Below are positions 20,266 to 31,768 of a DNA stretch of 64,000 nucleotides, one piece after another (positions within the stretch are counted from its first letter, which is position 1; each line of letters begins with the position of its first letter). Under the pieces are notes generated by a model. The model saw only the letters and a list, made by a program, of their open reading frames with translations. It was not told the DNA's origin and did no database searches. A program made the translations under genes and the position numbers. The stretch spans positions 38,900 to 102,899 of the forward strand of contig GG745339.1 of assembly GCA_000151295.1 (NCBI GenBank), in the 5' to 3' direction. The stretch is from Allomyces macrogynus ATCC 38327 (taxonomy: Eukaryota; Blastocladiomycota; Blastocladiomycetes; Blastocladiales; Blastocladiaceae).

Positions 20266-23200
20266 ATGAGCGACAAGGACGACCGCCCCGCGCTCGACCT
20301 CGACAAGGCCGCGCAGCAGGGCTTTGTGGCCTTCTTCCGCTCCCTGCCCGCCAAGGACGCGACCACGCTGCGCCTGTTTGCGCGCAAGGCCTCGTCCCAC
20401 GGTGGCGGCGATTTTTACTCGGCACACGGCGACGATGCCTTACTCATTGCCGGCGAATTCTTCAAGACTTCGTCGGTCTTGAAGCACCTCGGCCCGGCAT
20501 CCAACCCGCTCCCGGGATGCACGCTCTCCTACGCCAATTTCCAGCAGCTGCTCGCCGACGCGTTGCTCAATCGCGGCTGGAAGATCCAGATCTGGCACTC
20601 GACGGGCCGTAGCGCCAACCAGTGGCAGCTTGCGCGCGAGGCCTCACCGGGCAACCTGCAACAGGTCGAGCACAATTTGCCCGACTCGGCGTGGTTGCCG
20701 ACGGCCGCGGCTCCCGCGCCCGACCCGGTCCTCGTCGCCATTCTCATCCAAGACGACGAGCAACCGGCCTCCACCTCGGCGTCATCTCAAGCAGCTGCGT
20801 CAACGACGCGCCATGTCGGTGTCGCTCTCGCCAACGCCTCGGACAAGACGCTCGCTCTTGCGGAAATTCACGATACCGACCAGCTCGCGCACCTCGAAGC
20901 CCTGCTCATCCAGCTCGGCGTCAAGGAAGTGCTCGTCCCGACGGGCGTCACCGACGCACGGCTATCGACACTTCTTGATGCGGCGACCGTCGTGACCACG
21001 CGGTACTCGGTCGACGCGTTCAAATCGCCACCCGCTGCAACCGCCCTGCACCGACTCCTCTCCACGGCCACTCCACCGGCCGCCGCCGACGCCCTGATCG
21101 CGACGCACCCCCTCGCCGGGCGCGCCCTCGGCGCCGTCCTCGACTTCCTCGACCTCGCGACCGACAGGCACGCGGCGCACCAGTTCTCGCTCACCGCGCA
21201 CCACGTCGGCGGCGCCATGCGGCTCGACCAGCACGCCGTCGCGGCACTCAACCTCGTCGGCGACGGCGCGCGCAAATCCACGCACCTCTACGGCCTCCTC
21301 AACAAGTGTGTGACGGGCGCCGGGTCGCGGACTCTGCAGTCGTGGATCCGACAACCGCTGGTTGACCGGGCAGCGATCGAAGCGCGGCTGGGGATTGTCG
21401 AGGCGTTGGTGGATGACGCGGCGGTGCGCGATGCCGTGCGGGATTGGTTGACGCAGGCGCCTGATGTGGGGCGGTTGGGGATGAAATTGCGCAAGGATCG
21501 TGCGACGCTCGCAGACGTCGCTGCGCTGTACCGACTTGTCGCACGATTGCCGGACCTGAGGCCGGTGCTTGTCGACGATCCGAGTTCCACGGCTTTGGCG
21601 GATCGGTATGCGGCCCTGTTGGACCAGATCGAGGTGGATTTGGCGCCATTTAGCGAAAAGGTGACGGAGACGCTCGATTTGGACGAGTGGGGCGACCACA
21701 ATGACGTGCGCATTCGCGCGTCGTTGGATCCGGAATTGGAGGAGCTGCATGCGCAAATGGCGGCCGCGAGGGAGGAGATTGAGCCCGAAGCGAGTCGGGT
21801 CGCGGGGATATTGGGGCTCGAGTTGGGGAAGGTCGTCAAAGTGGACCAGTCGGCGATTCATGGACATCATTTGCGCGTGTCGTTGACGGTACGTCTTGTG
21901 CTGGGTTGAGCTTGGGGGTGGTGCACAGGCGACTGACTTGCACTTTTGTGTAGCACTCGAGCCTGATCCGGCAAAAGAAAAAGGACCTGATCGAGCTTGC
22001 GACGCTCAAGTCCGGTGTGTTGTTCACGACCCCGGCATTGCGCGCAGTCTCGAACAAGCTCACGGACCTGGCCGGTCAGTACGACACGCTGCAGGCGGCC
22101 ATGGTCAAAGAATTTATGGCGGCGATGCGTACGTCTTGGTCACTGATTTGACCATTCCGCCGTTCTCGTCGCTCACTCTTGTTGACTTGACGATACCATG
22201 CAGAGGCCTACCTGCCCACATTCACGACGCTCAACGACACGCTCAGCGAACTCGACGTCTTGGGCGCATTTGCGCACGTCAGCGTGCACGCGCCGACTCC
22301 TTACGTGCGCCCGACACTCAACGATGAGGGCCGCGTGCACCTGCCCAACTTGCGGCACCCGTGCATTGAGATGCAGGACCTGGTGCAGTTTATCCCGAAC
22401 GACGCGACGCTGGGCCGCGGCGAGTCGGCGTTCCAGATCATCACGGTACTTCCCCATCGACTCGCAATTATGCATTGCGGCCCACTCATCCTCACTCACC
22501 GCGCGAAACACCACCGCAGGGTCCCAACATGGGCGGCAAATCCACCTACGCGCGGTCCGTCGGGCTCGCGGCGCTCATGACGCAACTCGGCTGTTTTATC
22601 CCAACCGACCCGGGCGCGACTTTGCCCATCTTTGACGCGATCCAGTGCCGCATTGGTGCGGGCGACCAGCAATTCCGTGGCGTGTCGACGTTCATGGCTG
22701 AAATGCTCGAAACTGCATCGATCTTACGGTCGGCCACGCCGCAATCGCTTGTGATCATGGACGAACTCGGTCGCGGGACATCGACGTATGACGGGTTTGG
22801 GCTGGCCTACGCGATTGCGCATTACTTGGCGACAGTCGTCAAACCGGCGGCGACGCTGTTCGCCACGCATTTCCATGAGTTGACGACATTGGCAGAGAAC
22901 GTGCAAGGTGTCGTGAATCGGCATGTAGTCGCGCATGTGGATGAGGAGGGTGGCCAGGGGATCACGTTGCTGTATAAGGTGGCGGATGGGGCCGCGACGC
23001 ACTCGTACGGGATTCATGTGGCCAAGTTGGCTGGGTTCGCTCCGAGGGTGGTTGCGCTCGCGCAAGCAAAAGCGGATGAGTTGGAGCGGGCCGCGAGCCA
23101 TGGCGGGAGTGGTGGGAAGAAGCGTGCGAGGGAGGAGGAAGATGGGGCGGTCGAGTTGGCGCGGCGGATCGCGGCCGAGGTGCGGGACGTGGATTTGAGC

Positions 23201-23335
23201 ACGCCGGATGCGAGGGAGAAGGTGGAGCGGATTCGCAAGCGGTATGCGGCCGCGGTAAATGGGTGCCCACGGCTCGCGGCGCTCGTGGGTGGGGCCATCG
23301 TGGGTGGGGCCATTGTGGGTGGAGGAGAGGTTTGA
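20266..23335 (+). CDS. MSH2: DNA mismatch repair protein MSH2
   Basis: Common subunit of MutS-alpha and MutS-beta, which recognise mismatches and loops and signal through ATP. Four exons (introns 21889-21953, 22129-22203, 22446-22519) give 951 residues. The N-terminal mismatch-binding domain is plain ([36 protein letters not shown]-type segment [12 protein letters not shown]). The connector, lever and clamp regions follow. The ATPase core has Walker [10 protein letters not shown] (about residues 681-689), the signature [20 protein letters not shown], Walker B region [20 protein letters not shown] and the FATHFHELT histidine motif. All three introns lie between the clamp and the Walker A site. 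The C-terminal helical tail ends with a short Gly/Val/Ile repeat. Length and motif order fit a functional MSH2. Confidence 0.97.
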
Positions 23336-23712
23336 GGTTTGAGGGGTGATGGCGTCGATGATGATGATCATGATGATGAGTTGACCGAGCCAGTGGCCCT
23401 GGCCCTGTATAACCAGTCGACACGAAATCGGCTGGATAGTAATATATTCCTTGGCGTGTCGGACAAGCTCTCCACCTGGTCGTTTCTTGAGATGATGCTT
23501 GCGCGGACCAAGAGTCGTGGTTGCAGATTGCGCGGGTGTGTGTGTCCGCTGGTTTTGCCTGCCATGACCATTTTGATCGCGCTCCAACCACGTCATGATC
23601 TCCACACATCCATAAACCCTCGCTCGCACAGATCCGCTCACCGCTGTTGGCTGGCGCCAAATCCTCGACGACCATCGACGCTGAGAAACCGAGACTCGGC
23701 GCAATATCAACC
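23336..23712. other. Intergenic, MSH2 3' flank and RRM gene promoter
   Basis: About 380 bp between two plus-strand genes, starting with a GATG/ATGATG-rich patch. No specific element is recognised. Confidence 0.4.
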
Positions 23713-26351
23713 ATGAGCACCAATCACCCGCCCTCGCCGTGGACCTGGCCGCCTGCGCCCGCTGGGTCGTTGCCAACGCCTGTCCCGGCCGTCCCGGCGC
23801 CCGTCAACATCACGATCCCGGGTGCCGCGCCGTTCCCGACCATGCCCGCCATTGGGGCACCAGCGCTTACTGCACCAGCGCCCGTACCCGCTCCCGCGAC
23901 AACGATGTCAGGGGCGCCGAGCAGCGCGCTGACCGACTCGGCCAACGTACTGTCCCTTCACGCACGTCGATTCTGCCATGACCATGACTCGCGCCGCCGA
24001 ATCTAACCAAATTCGACTGCTTGAACTGGCAGGCGACGGTCCTGATCGCCGTGCGCGTCCACCCATCCGACCCGGCCGTGCACGTCTGCGAGCCCATTGT
24101 CCTCACGCCCAGCGGCGCGACCATCCCGCTGCAGGCACTGCTCCAGGACAAGACGCACCCACTGCCACCGTCGGCGATCACGCTGCTGCACTTGCTCTCG
24201 GCGGTCCCGCTGCAATTGGCCGATGCGGTGCGCGCAATGGGGGCCGACCATGTCGTGGATCCGGCCGTGGGGAAGTGGTTTGAGCCGTATTTGCGGCTCG
24301 AGTACGTTGGATTGCTTCTGGTCTGCGTGCCTGTGAATCCAATTGACTGAATGAACTGACCAATTTTGTGTAGACGCCCGTCGGCCGCGCCGACCGCGCC
24401 GACCGCGCCGTGGCCGATGCAGGTGCCCGGGCTGTGGCCAGCGCCCGGATTACCATCAGCATCGATGCCGGGACTGCTGCTGACGCCTGGCCTCCTCTCA
24501 GCCCCGGCCACAGCACTGCCGATCCCAGTGCCCGGCACCCATCCGTTTCTCCCGACCGGAAATGACTATACGTCGTTCCTCACTCAATTGCAGGGGGTCC
24601 AAGGAGTTCCTCCTGGCCCAGCTCCCGTTCCTGCTCCAGAACCGCACATGGCCCCCGCAGTCCCTGTTACAACCGCGGCGGCACCGGCGCTGCTGCAACC
24701 ACCGTCGGTGCGCGTGTCCCCACCGGCGCGCGTTCTCTCACCCAAGCGCGCACCGACGCCACGCGCGCCCGAACGCGCGTCGACCCCTGCACGCGCGCCT
24801 GAACGCACACCGACTCCCCGTGCCCCGGAACGCGCCCCCACCCCACGAGCTCCCGAGCGCGCGCCCACTCCATCCCCTGCCCCGGAACCCGCCCCGACTC
24901 CGATCCCGCCGCCGAAACCCGCCACCCGCCCGCACTCGCCCGCGAAAACCATCACCGAAGAACGGATGTGGCCAACATCGATCATGTCCCGGATCCGCGA
25001 CCCGAAGGACGTGGCAAGACCGGCGCCCGCGCGGGAACAGGAAGAGACGGTGCAGGGACGGATGGACCGACGCGGGCGGTTACGGTCGCAGTCGCCGGTG
25101 GCCGCCGAGAGTCGGACACGGTTGTGGTCGCGATCGCGTTCCCGCTCGCCTCGGCGGGACCGGTCCCGCTCGCCCTGCAGGCACCGGCCGCGGTCGTCCT
25201 CGCCCGACCGGTACTGGTCGCGGTCCGCACGGTCGCCCGACGAGTACCGCCCTCGGTCACGGTCGCGGTCGCCACTGCGCGACCTGCGCGATATTCTGCG
25301 CGCCTCGCGCCCCACGGCGCGGTCGCCGTCAAGGTCGCGGTCACCACCTGCAGCACCTGCAACCGCGGATGGGCACTCGTCTGAGCCACCGGCCGTCATC
25401 TCGGCCCCGATCCCCGCGCCGGCGTCCGCGCCGGTACCGATTCCGGCCCCGGCCCCGCAGCCGTCGTCGTCTGCGCCGACCGACTTACGCGTATTGCTCA
25501 AGCCGCAGCGCACGAGTATCAAGTTTATCGCACGTGTTTTCCCACCGCACAAGCCGTTACCGGAACGGTGGTTGGAAAAGGTTCGGCTGGCGCTGTCGTT
25601 TTTCGTGACTGGTGGAGTGCACGCGGTGCAGTGGACGGCGCGCGATGTGTTTACGTTCGACGTGAAGCCGCAGTCGAGGTACGTGTTGACCTGCGGGTGG
25701 TAATGACGCATTGGGGAAACTGACAGGACGGCTCGCTGTGCATAGGATCGTGGAACGCGTCATGGAGTTGTCGACGATGACGATTAGTGGGCACTGGGTG
25801 ACGGTACTTGCGCTCCCACGCGACTTTCCTTCCACTCCCGCCTTCACCACCCCACCATACTGACCCCCAAAATCCACATCACAGATGACGCCCGAGGACC
25901 CCGCCGAACTCCCCACCGACGCAGTCCTCCTGCAACGCCTCCAAGTGCCACGCGCACTTTACGTGCTCGCCAACTTACCCGTGACGCGGCTGCTCGTGGA
26001 CCTGCGCGACTTTATCGAGTCGCGCGGGATTGGAGGTCGGCTAGATATGGTCGGGTCGCCGTTCCGGAATTGCGCATGGCGGTACGGGTATTTCACACTG
26101 GCGCGGGAGTGTACCGTGGAACCGACGGTGTTTGATGGGGTCGAGTTTATGGGACGGCGCATGGTGGTACGTACGAGCTGTGCGGAAGGGAGGGGATAGG
26201 GAAGCTGGGAGGGAGGGAGGGATATGGGCTGACGGAGGAGGACGATTCGACGTAGGTGCGGCGCATCGAGAACCCGGAGCAGTTCTTTGCGGTGGATAAT
26301 ACGCGTCCGTTGCTGGACGCGATTGTGCCGCTGTGTGACAACCAGTGGTAG
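23713..26351 (+). CDS. RS-rich RNA-binding protein with C-terminal RRM
   Basis: Six exons (introns 23947-24032, 24302-24373, 25679-25745, 25798-25884, 26167-26255) join in frame to 745 residues. After a Pro/Ala-rich start, residues about 79-167 form a compact domain (HVCEPIVLTPSG and VGKWFEPYLRLE) that recurs in the next gene. A disordered middle has PERAPTPRA-type repeats, then an Arg-Ser region at about 410-500 (RSRSRSPRRDRSRSP), as in splicing factors. The last part holds an RRM at about 644-720, with RNP2-like LYVLAN and RNP1-like WRYGYFTLA. The stretch KFIARVFPPHKPLPERWLEK before it may be part of another folded module. The likely role is pre-mRNA processing in the nucleus, inferred from RS plus RRM. 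The N-terminal domain is not one I can name. Confidence 0.72.
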
Positions 26352-26982
26352 ACGGAGGGTAGTAGAGAGAGGACGGAGCGCTGTAGTTGTTGGCGAGCAG
26401 CGACGGGCCCCCGGCTCGCTCGTGGCGCGTTGTTCGTCGAGCAGTCGGCACAGCAGAGGTCGGTGCAGCATCCTCCACCGAGCAAATATCGTATCTATCA
26501 AGCTTGTCGCCGCGTTGGTTGCTCGGAGAATGTGCTGAACCGCGCGTGGAGATGCATGGCCGAATCGGAGCGCGTCTTTGGCCGAAAGCAGACCGAGGTC
26601 AGGTGACGCTCGGTCGCTGACGCGCGGCCACTTGGCCAAACCTGTCCTGTCGTTCACGACGAGGATTTGATCTTTCTCCGACGCCAGCGCACTCCAACTT
26701 GTGCGCGCTACCCGCAATACGACCGCGCTGCCGCGCGATTCTTCCTCGTGCCGGCTCTCGCCGTGGTGGTCGCTGCAGGCCAAGTGAAGCGCGACAGATT
26801 TGGACCCCTAACCACGTTTGTTCAACAGCCAACCACACATCGACCAAATTTCTGCCTGGCTTCTCCATGAACTGCAGCCGCCGCCATGGCCGCACCATAG
26901 GCCAATGGCTTCATTCTCGCGCCGTCGTGCACGCAGCTCGCGCCGGCCCCACCCGCAACCGTGGCTGCCAACGAAACGGGCC
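26352..26982. other. Intergenic between the RRM gene and its shorter neighbour
   Basis: About 630 bp. An upstream ATG at 26905 is in frame with the next gene and would add 26 basic residues. No other feature is supported. Confidence 0.35.
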
Positions 26983-27919
26983 ATGTCCGCCACGCTGTTG
27001 ATCCGTGATCCCAAGCAGCACAACACACACGCTGATCTGCATCCGCACACCCACCTGCAGATCATCTTCCTCGCGCTTCAAGTCCCGCTGCACGCGCCCT
27101 CCGCCGCGGGCCCACCGCCGACCGTACGCATCTGCGAGCCCGTGCTCCTGACGACCCCAAACGAAGTGGCACGTGTGCACCATGTTCTCGGCGCCATCCC
27201 GCTCGACCCGGCCCAGGGGCCAGCGAATGTACCGCCAACGGTTCACCAGATCCTGCCGACATTGCGCACCCTGCCGGGCGTGATTAATATGCTTGTGCGC
27301 ACCACCGGGAGTACGGCGCAGTCGGTGCCGGTCACAGACGAGTGGTTTATGAAGCTGAAAGAGTGCGGATTAGATTACGCTTGGTTTGGTGCGGTGTCGT
27401 TGTGGGACTGACAGCGGACGAATTGGGATTGTTCAGAGGGCAAGTCAAACCAATGAATCGACGAATTTGCTCACGAACGTGCCGTTCTTGCAGCTGCCGC
27501 CAACTGCAACGCCAACTGCAACTGCTCCACTGGGAGCGACGCTCGGCGGGGGTCTGAAACTGGCTCTGCCAGTCCCGAGTTCAAGCTCGGCACCTACACT
27601 GCCGGCTTTCCTCACGAGTCCACCAGTCCAAGCGATTTCCCCACTGAAACCCGCACGCGTCGACGCGAAATCCAGCAGCGACGTAAATAACGGCAACGAC
27701 GCAACATCTGGCACTACGAACGACGACGACGACGACGAAGTCGCTCAGATTTCATCGCACATCAATGCCGCAAGCCACGCGCCCGCAGAACCGACCACGG
27801 CGACCACTACAACCACGACTCTCTCTGGAGCGATGACGCCGACGCTCCCCGCTGCGATGCCGCCCTCGGCTGGCGCTTGTCCCAAAACGCAGCATTCTCG
27901 TCCAAGCCTACTCGATTGA
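26983..27919 (+). CDS. Short paralogue of the RRM gene's N-terminal domain
   Basis: Two exons (intron 27394-27493, donor GTGTCG) give 278 residues. Residues about 27-135 resemble the N-terminal domain of the preceding gene: VRICEPVLLT against VHVCEPIVLT, a similar spacing of hydrophobic residues, then VTDEWFMKL and GLDY against VGKWFEPYLRLE. The second exon is a disordered Ser/Thr/Pro/Ala tail with an Asp run (DDDDDEVAQ). It has no RS region and no RRM. A good splice acceptor at about 27058-27060 (CACCTGCAG) suggests the true first exon could lie further upstream, as in the neighbour, whose homologous domain also begins right after an intron. Function unknown; the pair probably arose by local duplication and divergence. 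Confidence 0.6.
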
Positions 27920-28329
27920 GAAAAGAAAGAAGCACATCCAAGACGCAGTTCTCTTGTGCCGCTATTCTGTCTCGGCCACCAAGCGGCCCTCCCCATGGGG
28001 GTCGAGTTTTGGATCGCACTATTGGCTCCCCGGTCCGATTCCGACCCCACTCCCTCCCCAGTTTTGTTTTCTTTGTTGTGATTCGTTATGTTCCAATCCA
28101 GATCGTATTTTTAGGCTATCATCTTGGTGTTGGTCGTTCAAACGTGACGCTCTGCGCGCCGTCTGGCGCGTGTGTGTTCACAGCAGCGTGGGCAGTGTGG
28201 ACACCGGGGACGGGGTGGACCCGAAAGACTATACATTTGTCGCGCTCCCGCACCAACCGAAGCCAAAGAAACAACACCAAAAGCAAGAGGAACCACACGA
28301 ACGAGAAAAGCAAAAACAATAACTCCACT
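27920..28329. other. Intergenic, convergent ends
   Basis: About 410 bp of AT-richer sequence between two converging genes; A-rich stretches at 28260-28320 could serve 3' end formation. No gene is seen. Confidence 0.4.
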
Positions 28330-29278
28330 CTACAGCTCCATGTCGTCGCCGTCCTCCACGTCGCTGCCAGCATCTGGTGCCTCTCCTGCGGCGATGGCGG
28401 CGGCGCGCGGGAACTCGTGGCTCATGTCCTCGACCTTGGACGCGTCGACGTCGTAGTAGGCGAGCAGGTGCATGCGGAAGTCGGCTTGTTGGTGGTAGAA
28501 GAGTTTCTACAGGACAGCAATGCGTTGGTTCAGTCTCCGTCCGCTCCACCAAGCAAGCGAGCAGGCATTTCTGCAGCAACACAGCCAAACGTACCAAGAG
28601 CTGCGCCTGTTCGGAAGTCAAGGCCTTGCCCTTGGTGCAAATCGTGTAATTGCGCACGAGCGAGACAATCCCCTTTTTCAAGATCGTCGGCATCCCGAGC
28701 TTACGCAATTGCGGCTCCATGTTATGCGGGAACGGGTCGTTCTCAGCGCCGCGCACCACGGGCCCTTCGGGCACCGTCACCGTCTCGCGCGCGATATTGC
28801 CTGCACGCGCAAAGTCCGGCACCGTGTAACTCTTGAAAAACTCGACGACTTCCTCGACAGGACGCGACGTGAACAACAACCCGACTTGCCCGCTCAGCTT
28901 ATTGGCCAGCACATGCACGTCCGGCAAGACTTCAGCGGCCGCGTCGGTGCCGAGCGCAAGGGCCATGACTTTGGTCTTGCCAAAGAAGAAGCGTGAGTTG
29001 GCCCATTCCGAGCGCACGTCCTTGAGCGCCACATTGCGCATGTTTTCCACGGCCAGGACGTGGATGTACTTGAAGGATTCGGCCGCGTCGCGGATCGCCG
29101 TGATCAGCTTGTCCTTGGCGGGGCGGCCGCCCTTGTCGGTGCGCGTGAGGTGCACTACGGGACCGACGTCGCCGTCAGTCGGGTATTGGATTCGCCATGG
29201 GCTGGTCGGCGAGCATGGGTGCTCGTGGTGTTGCTGGGGTCATGCATTACCGGTACGCTGGCGCTTCGATTTGGGCAT
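28330..29278 (-). CDS. MRT4: Ribosome assembly factor MRT4
   Basis: Nucleolar uL10/P0-like protein that holds the P0 site on pre-60S particles until replaced by P0. Three exons (introns 29155-29250 and 28507-28594) give 254 residues. The first exon is only nine codons (MPKSKRQRT), completed after splicing to the family start with VHLTRTDKGGR. Next come the uL10 core segments (YIHVLAVENMRNVALKDVR, SRFFFGKTKVMALALG), then LLFTSRPVEEVVEFF, DFARAGNIA, VPEGPV, FPHNMEPQLRKLGMPTILKK and the GKALTSEQAQLLK helix. The end is acidic (DVEDGDDMEL), as in fungal Mrt4, which lacks the P0 stalk tail. Motif order and length support a functional gene. Confidence 0.95.
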
Positions 29279-29665
29279 GGTGCTGGTTCCTGGTGCGGCT
29301 GTGCGGATGCAGCGGTTAGTGCTCGAACAGCAGGTTGGTGTCGGCTGGCAGGTGGTTGCTCAGTCGAGTCGGAATGGAGTGGCAAAACGATCATGGATGC
29401 GACAGGAGCGCCCCTGCTGTGAGGAAGGAGGCTGTGTACAAGGTCATGCCTCGGCACGTGGTCGGTTGGCGCAGGGTCGAGCGCATGGCAACGTTGATCG
29501 CTGATTAGAACATCTCTTCACGCACCAAGTCTTCGCTCCAATCGCCAGTGCTCGATCGAAATCGTTTTGCCACCTGCTGCAGTTTTGGTCCGATTTACGA
29601 GATAGCAACTAGCCCAGCGACGAGCCGTGATCTTGGGACCAGACCACGTCAAGCAGAGTCTCGCG
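29279..29665. promoter_or_regulatory. Divergent promoter region of MRT4 and an orphan gene
   Basis: The two starts are about 390 bp apart on opposite strands. No recognised motif stands out. Confidence 0.35.
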
Positions 29666-31768
29666 ATGCGTCTCGGCCGACTTTCCGCGCGCGCCTGGCG
29701 CGATGCCTCGACTGCCCTCGTCGACGACCCCAAGTGCTCGTTGCGCATCGACGACCTCGTCGCGCTCGAATCGCGTCCATCTCCCGGCCTTCTGGCCACG
29801 CTGCCGGACCTGTACATTGTCGACGACGACGACGACGACGATATTGACCGCGATGCCGGTCATTGGGACCCGGCCAAGTACCAAGAGACGGTGGACGAGA
29901 TTTTCGTGCGCCGTGGCAAGGGTATTATTACGGTTGGGGCGTGTGCGGTCGCGTGCGAGCGGTACATGGATTCTCGACGAATTTTCTGATGCGGAGGATG
30001 TACCTGCAACGTTGGCAAGCGTGAGCGCACCGGCGGCGTCCTTATCATCGTTGCGGTCGGGAAGACAGGCGGCTACGCCGCTGTCGCAGTCGTCGATTTG
30101 CTCTGTTCCCGCGGGTTTTGGTGGTCAGGACCAGGGCGAGCGCGAGGGAACCGTGCCCGCAAGGCGCGATGCGTCGTGGCCTTCGCTCTTGACGCGTCCC
30201 GAGTCCCCCAGAGTGCTGATCGTCGAACCAAGATTGGCAGCGAGTCCGCACGCCAAGTCGTGCCCTGCTCTGACCACGTCGCCCGGACCGAGACCCACGC
30301 TGCCGTGCCCTGCGAGCGGAAGCGAGCCAACGGGATCGACTGATAGCATCTCGGCGGCAAACGACTGTTCCTCGACCCGATCCACCGTGCCGCCACCATC
30401 CATCCAGGACCTGCTCGATCTCGCCGCGACCGCACCTGGCGGCTCGTTTTCCGACGACGACGAGATCCTCGACCTGCCTCCACTTCCAGCAGTCGATTTT
30501 TCTGACGCGACGCTTGCCGACCGTGTTGTACGCATTCCCGTCGTTCCGCTCCCACCGCACCCGCCCGCACCGTTCCTCCGTACCATCAGTAGCAGCGCAA
30601 CCATCGTCAGCGACGACGATAATGGCGACGACGTTACCGACCACGACCCAACACTCATGACCCTCCTGAACCTCGCGCGCGACGCACCGGCACTGACCGT
30701 GCCGCAACTCGACGCGGTGCTTCGCGGTGCCGATGCGCGGTACGGGACCGCGCAGGTCGCGCACTGGACCGACCCGACGCGACTCGTCACGTCGAGTCGC
30801 GCATTGCGTGCACTCGCGGTCCGCGTGCCGCTGCGGCACGTGGCTGTGGTCGTGCACTGGATGGTTGCGCGGGCCGCGGATCGGGTTTCGCGGAACGCTA
30901 AGCGCGACAGTGTGCCCGAGCTGGCCGATGTGGCTCGTAACGACCCGTGGGGGGATGAGAAAGTGATGGTGCCGGCGTGGTCGCCCGCGACGATTGCCAA
31001 GCTGTTGACAGTGCTCACGTTCGAGGTCCCGGGCGATGTGGCGGGGATGGTCGTTGCGTACATTGCGCGCGCATGGACGCCGAGCATGTTGGCACGCATT
31101 TCGACAGTCATGGTTCGTGGACAAGTTCCCCACCTCGTCGTGACGCCCTTGCTGACGGTGTAAATTGGCCCATGCCTTAGCTCCAGGACGAACCGGCATC
31201 AGTCGCGGCCCTATTCATCAAGAGTCTGGCCGCAACCTGGTCGCTCACGCACCTTGCCGAAATGATCTCGTTCATCGACTGCTCACTGCACTGGCGCGAA
31301 CCGTACTTTGCGCGATTCATGCGCCGGCTGTTCCACTACATCATGGAAAACGAGCGGCTTGACCCACCAAGCGACGACGTGGCGCGCTCAGCAAACGAGC
31401 TCCTCGCGTCGCTTGTCTCGGAAATCGGGCCCAAATCCTCCGAGTCCTTGGCCGCACCCAGACTCGCCGCTGTGGCCCGTCCCGAAGGCGCAGCTGCACA
31501 AGACGGCCCACCACTGCCACCCCCACCGCCGCCGCCACCGCCGCCCCCACCGCACCGCTCGCTCGAATCGACCGTCACCGGCTTGTGCATGCTCGGCCGT
31601 AACCGGGCGTTGCGGCTCTTCTTTCTCGCGAGTCTCTACCGGACCAGTCTGGCCGTGCAGCGGATGCAGCTCGCGGAACTGCAGGCACGCAGCGAGAGCG
31701 CCGCAGCCGACGCGCCGGATCCGGGCGCGTCGTCGTCTGTGGCCGGTGAGGATGACGTGGCGAGTTGA
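29666..31768 (+). CDS. Orphan protein with Asp run and helical C-terminal half
   Basis: Three exons are proposed: 29666-29961, 30020-31112 and 31181-31768, totalling 658 residues in frame. The N-terminal 100 residues are well folded in character (SARAWRDASTALVDDPK, an Asp-rich DDDDDDD stretch and HWDPAKYQETVDEIFVRRG). A Ser/Pro-rich linker follows to about 300. The second half looks like stacked amphipathic helices (LMTLLNLARDAPALTVPQLD, RALRALAVRVPLRHVAVVVH, WTPSMLARISTVM, SLHWREPYFARFMRRLFHYI), interrupted by a poly-proline run. HEAT-like packing is possible but I see no named domain. The first intron is the weakest part: the sequence at 29975-30019 also reads as plausible acidic coding DNA in the downstream frame. 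Confidence 0.6.

Noticed and set aside
31113..31180. A 23-nt intron (31158-31180) in the orphan gene
   Set aside because: A donor at 31113 gives an ordinary 68-nt intron in the same phase.
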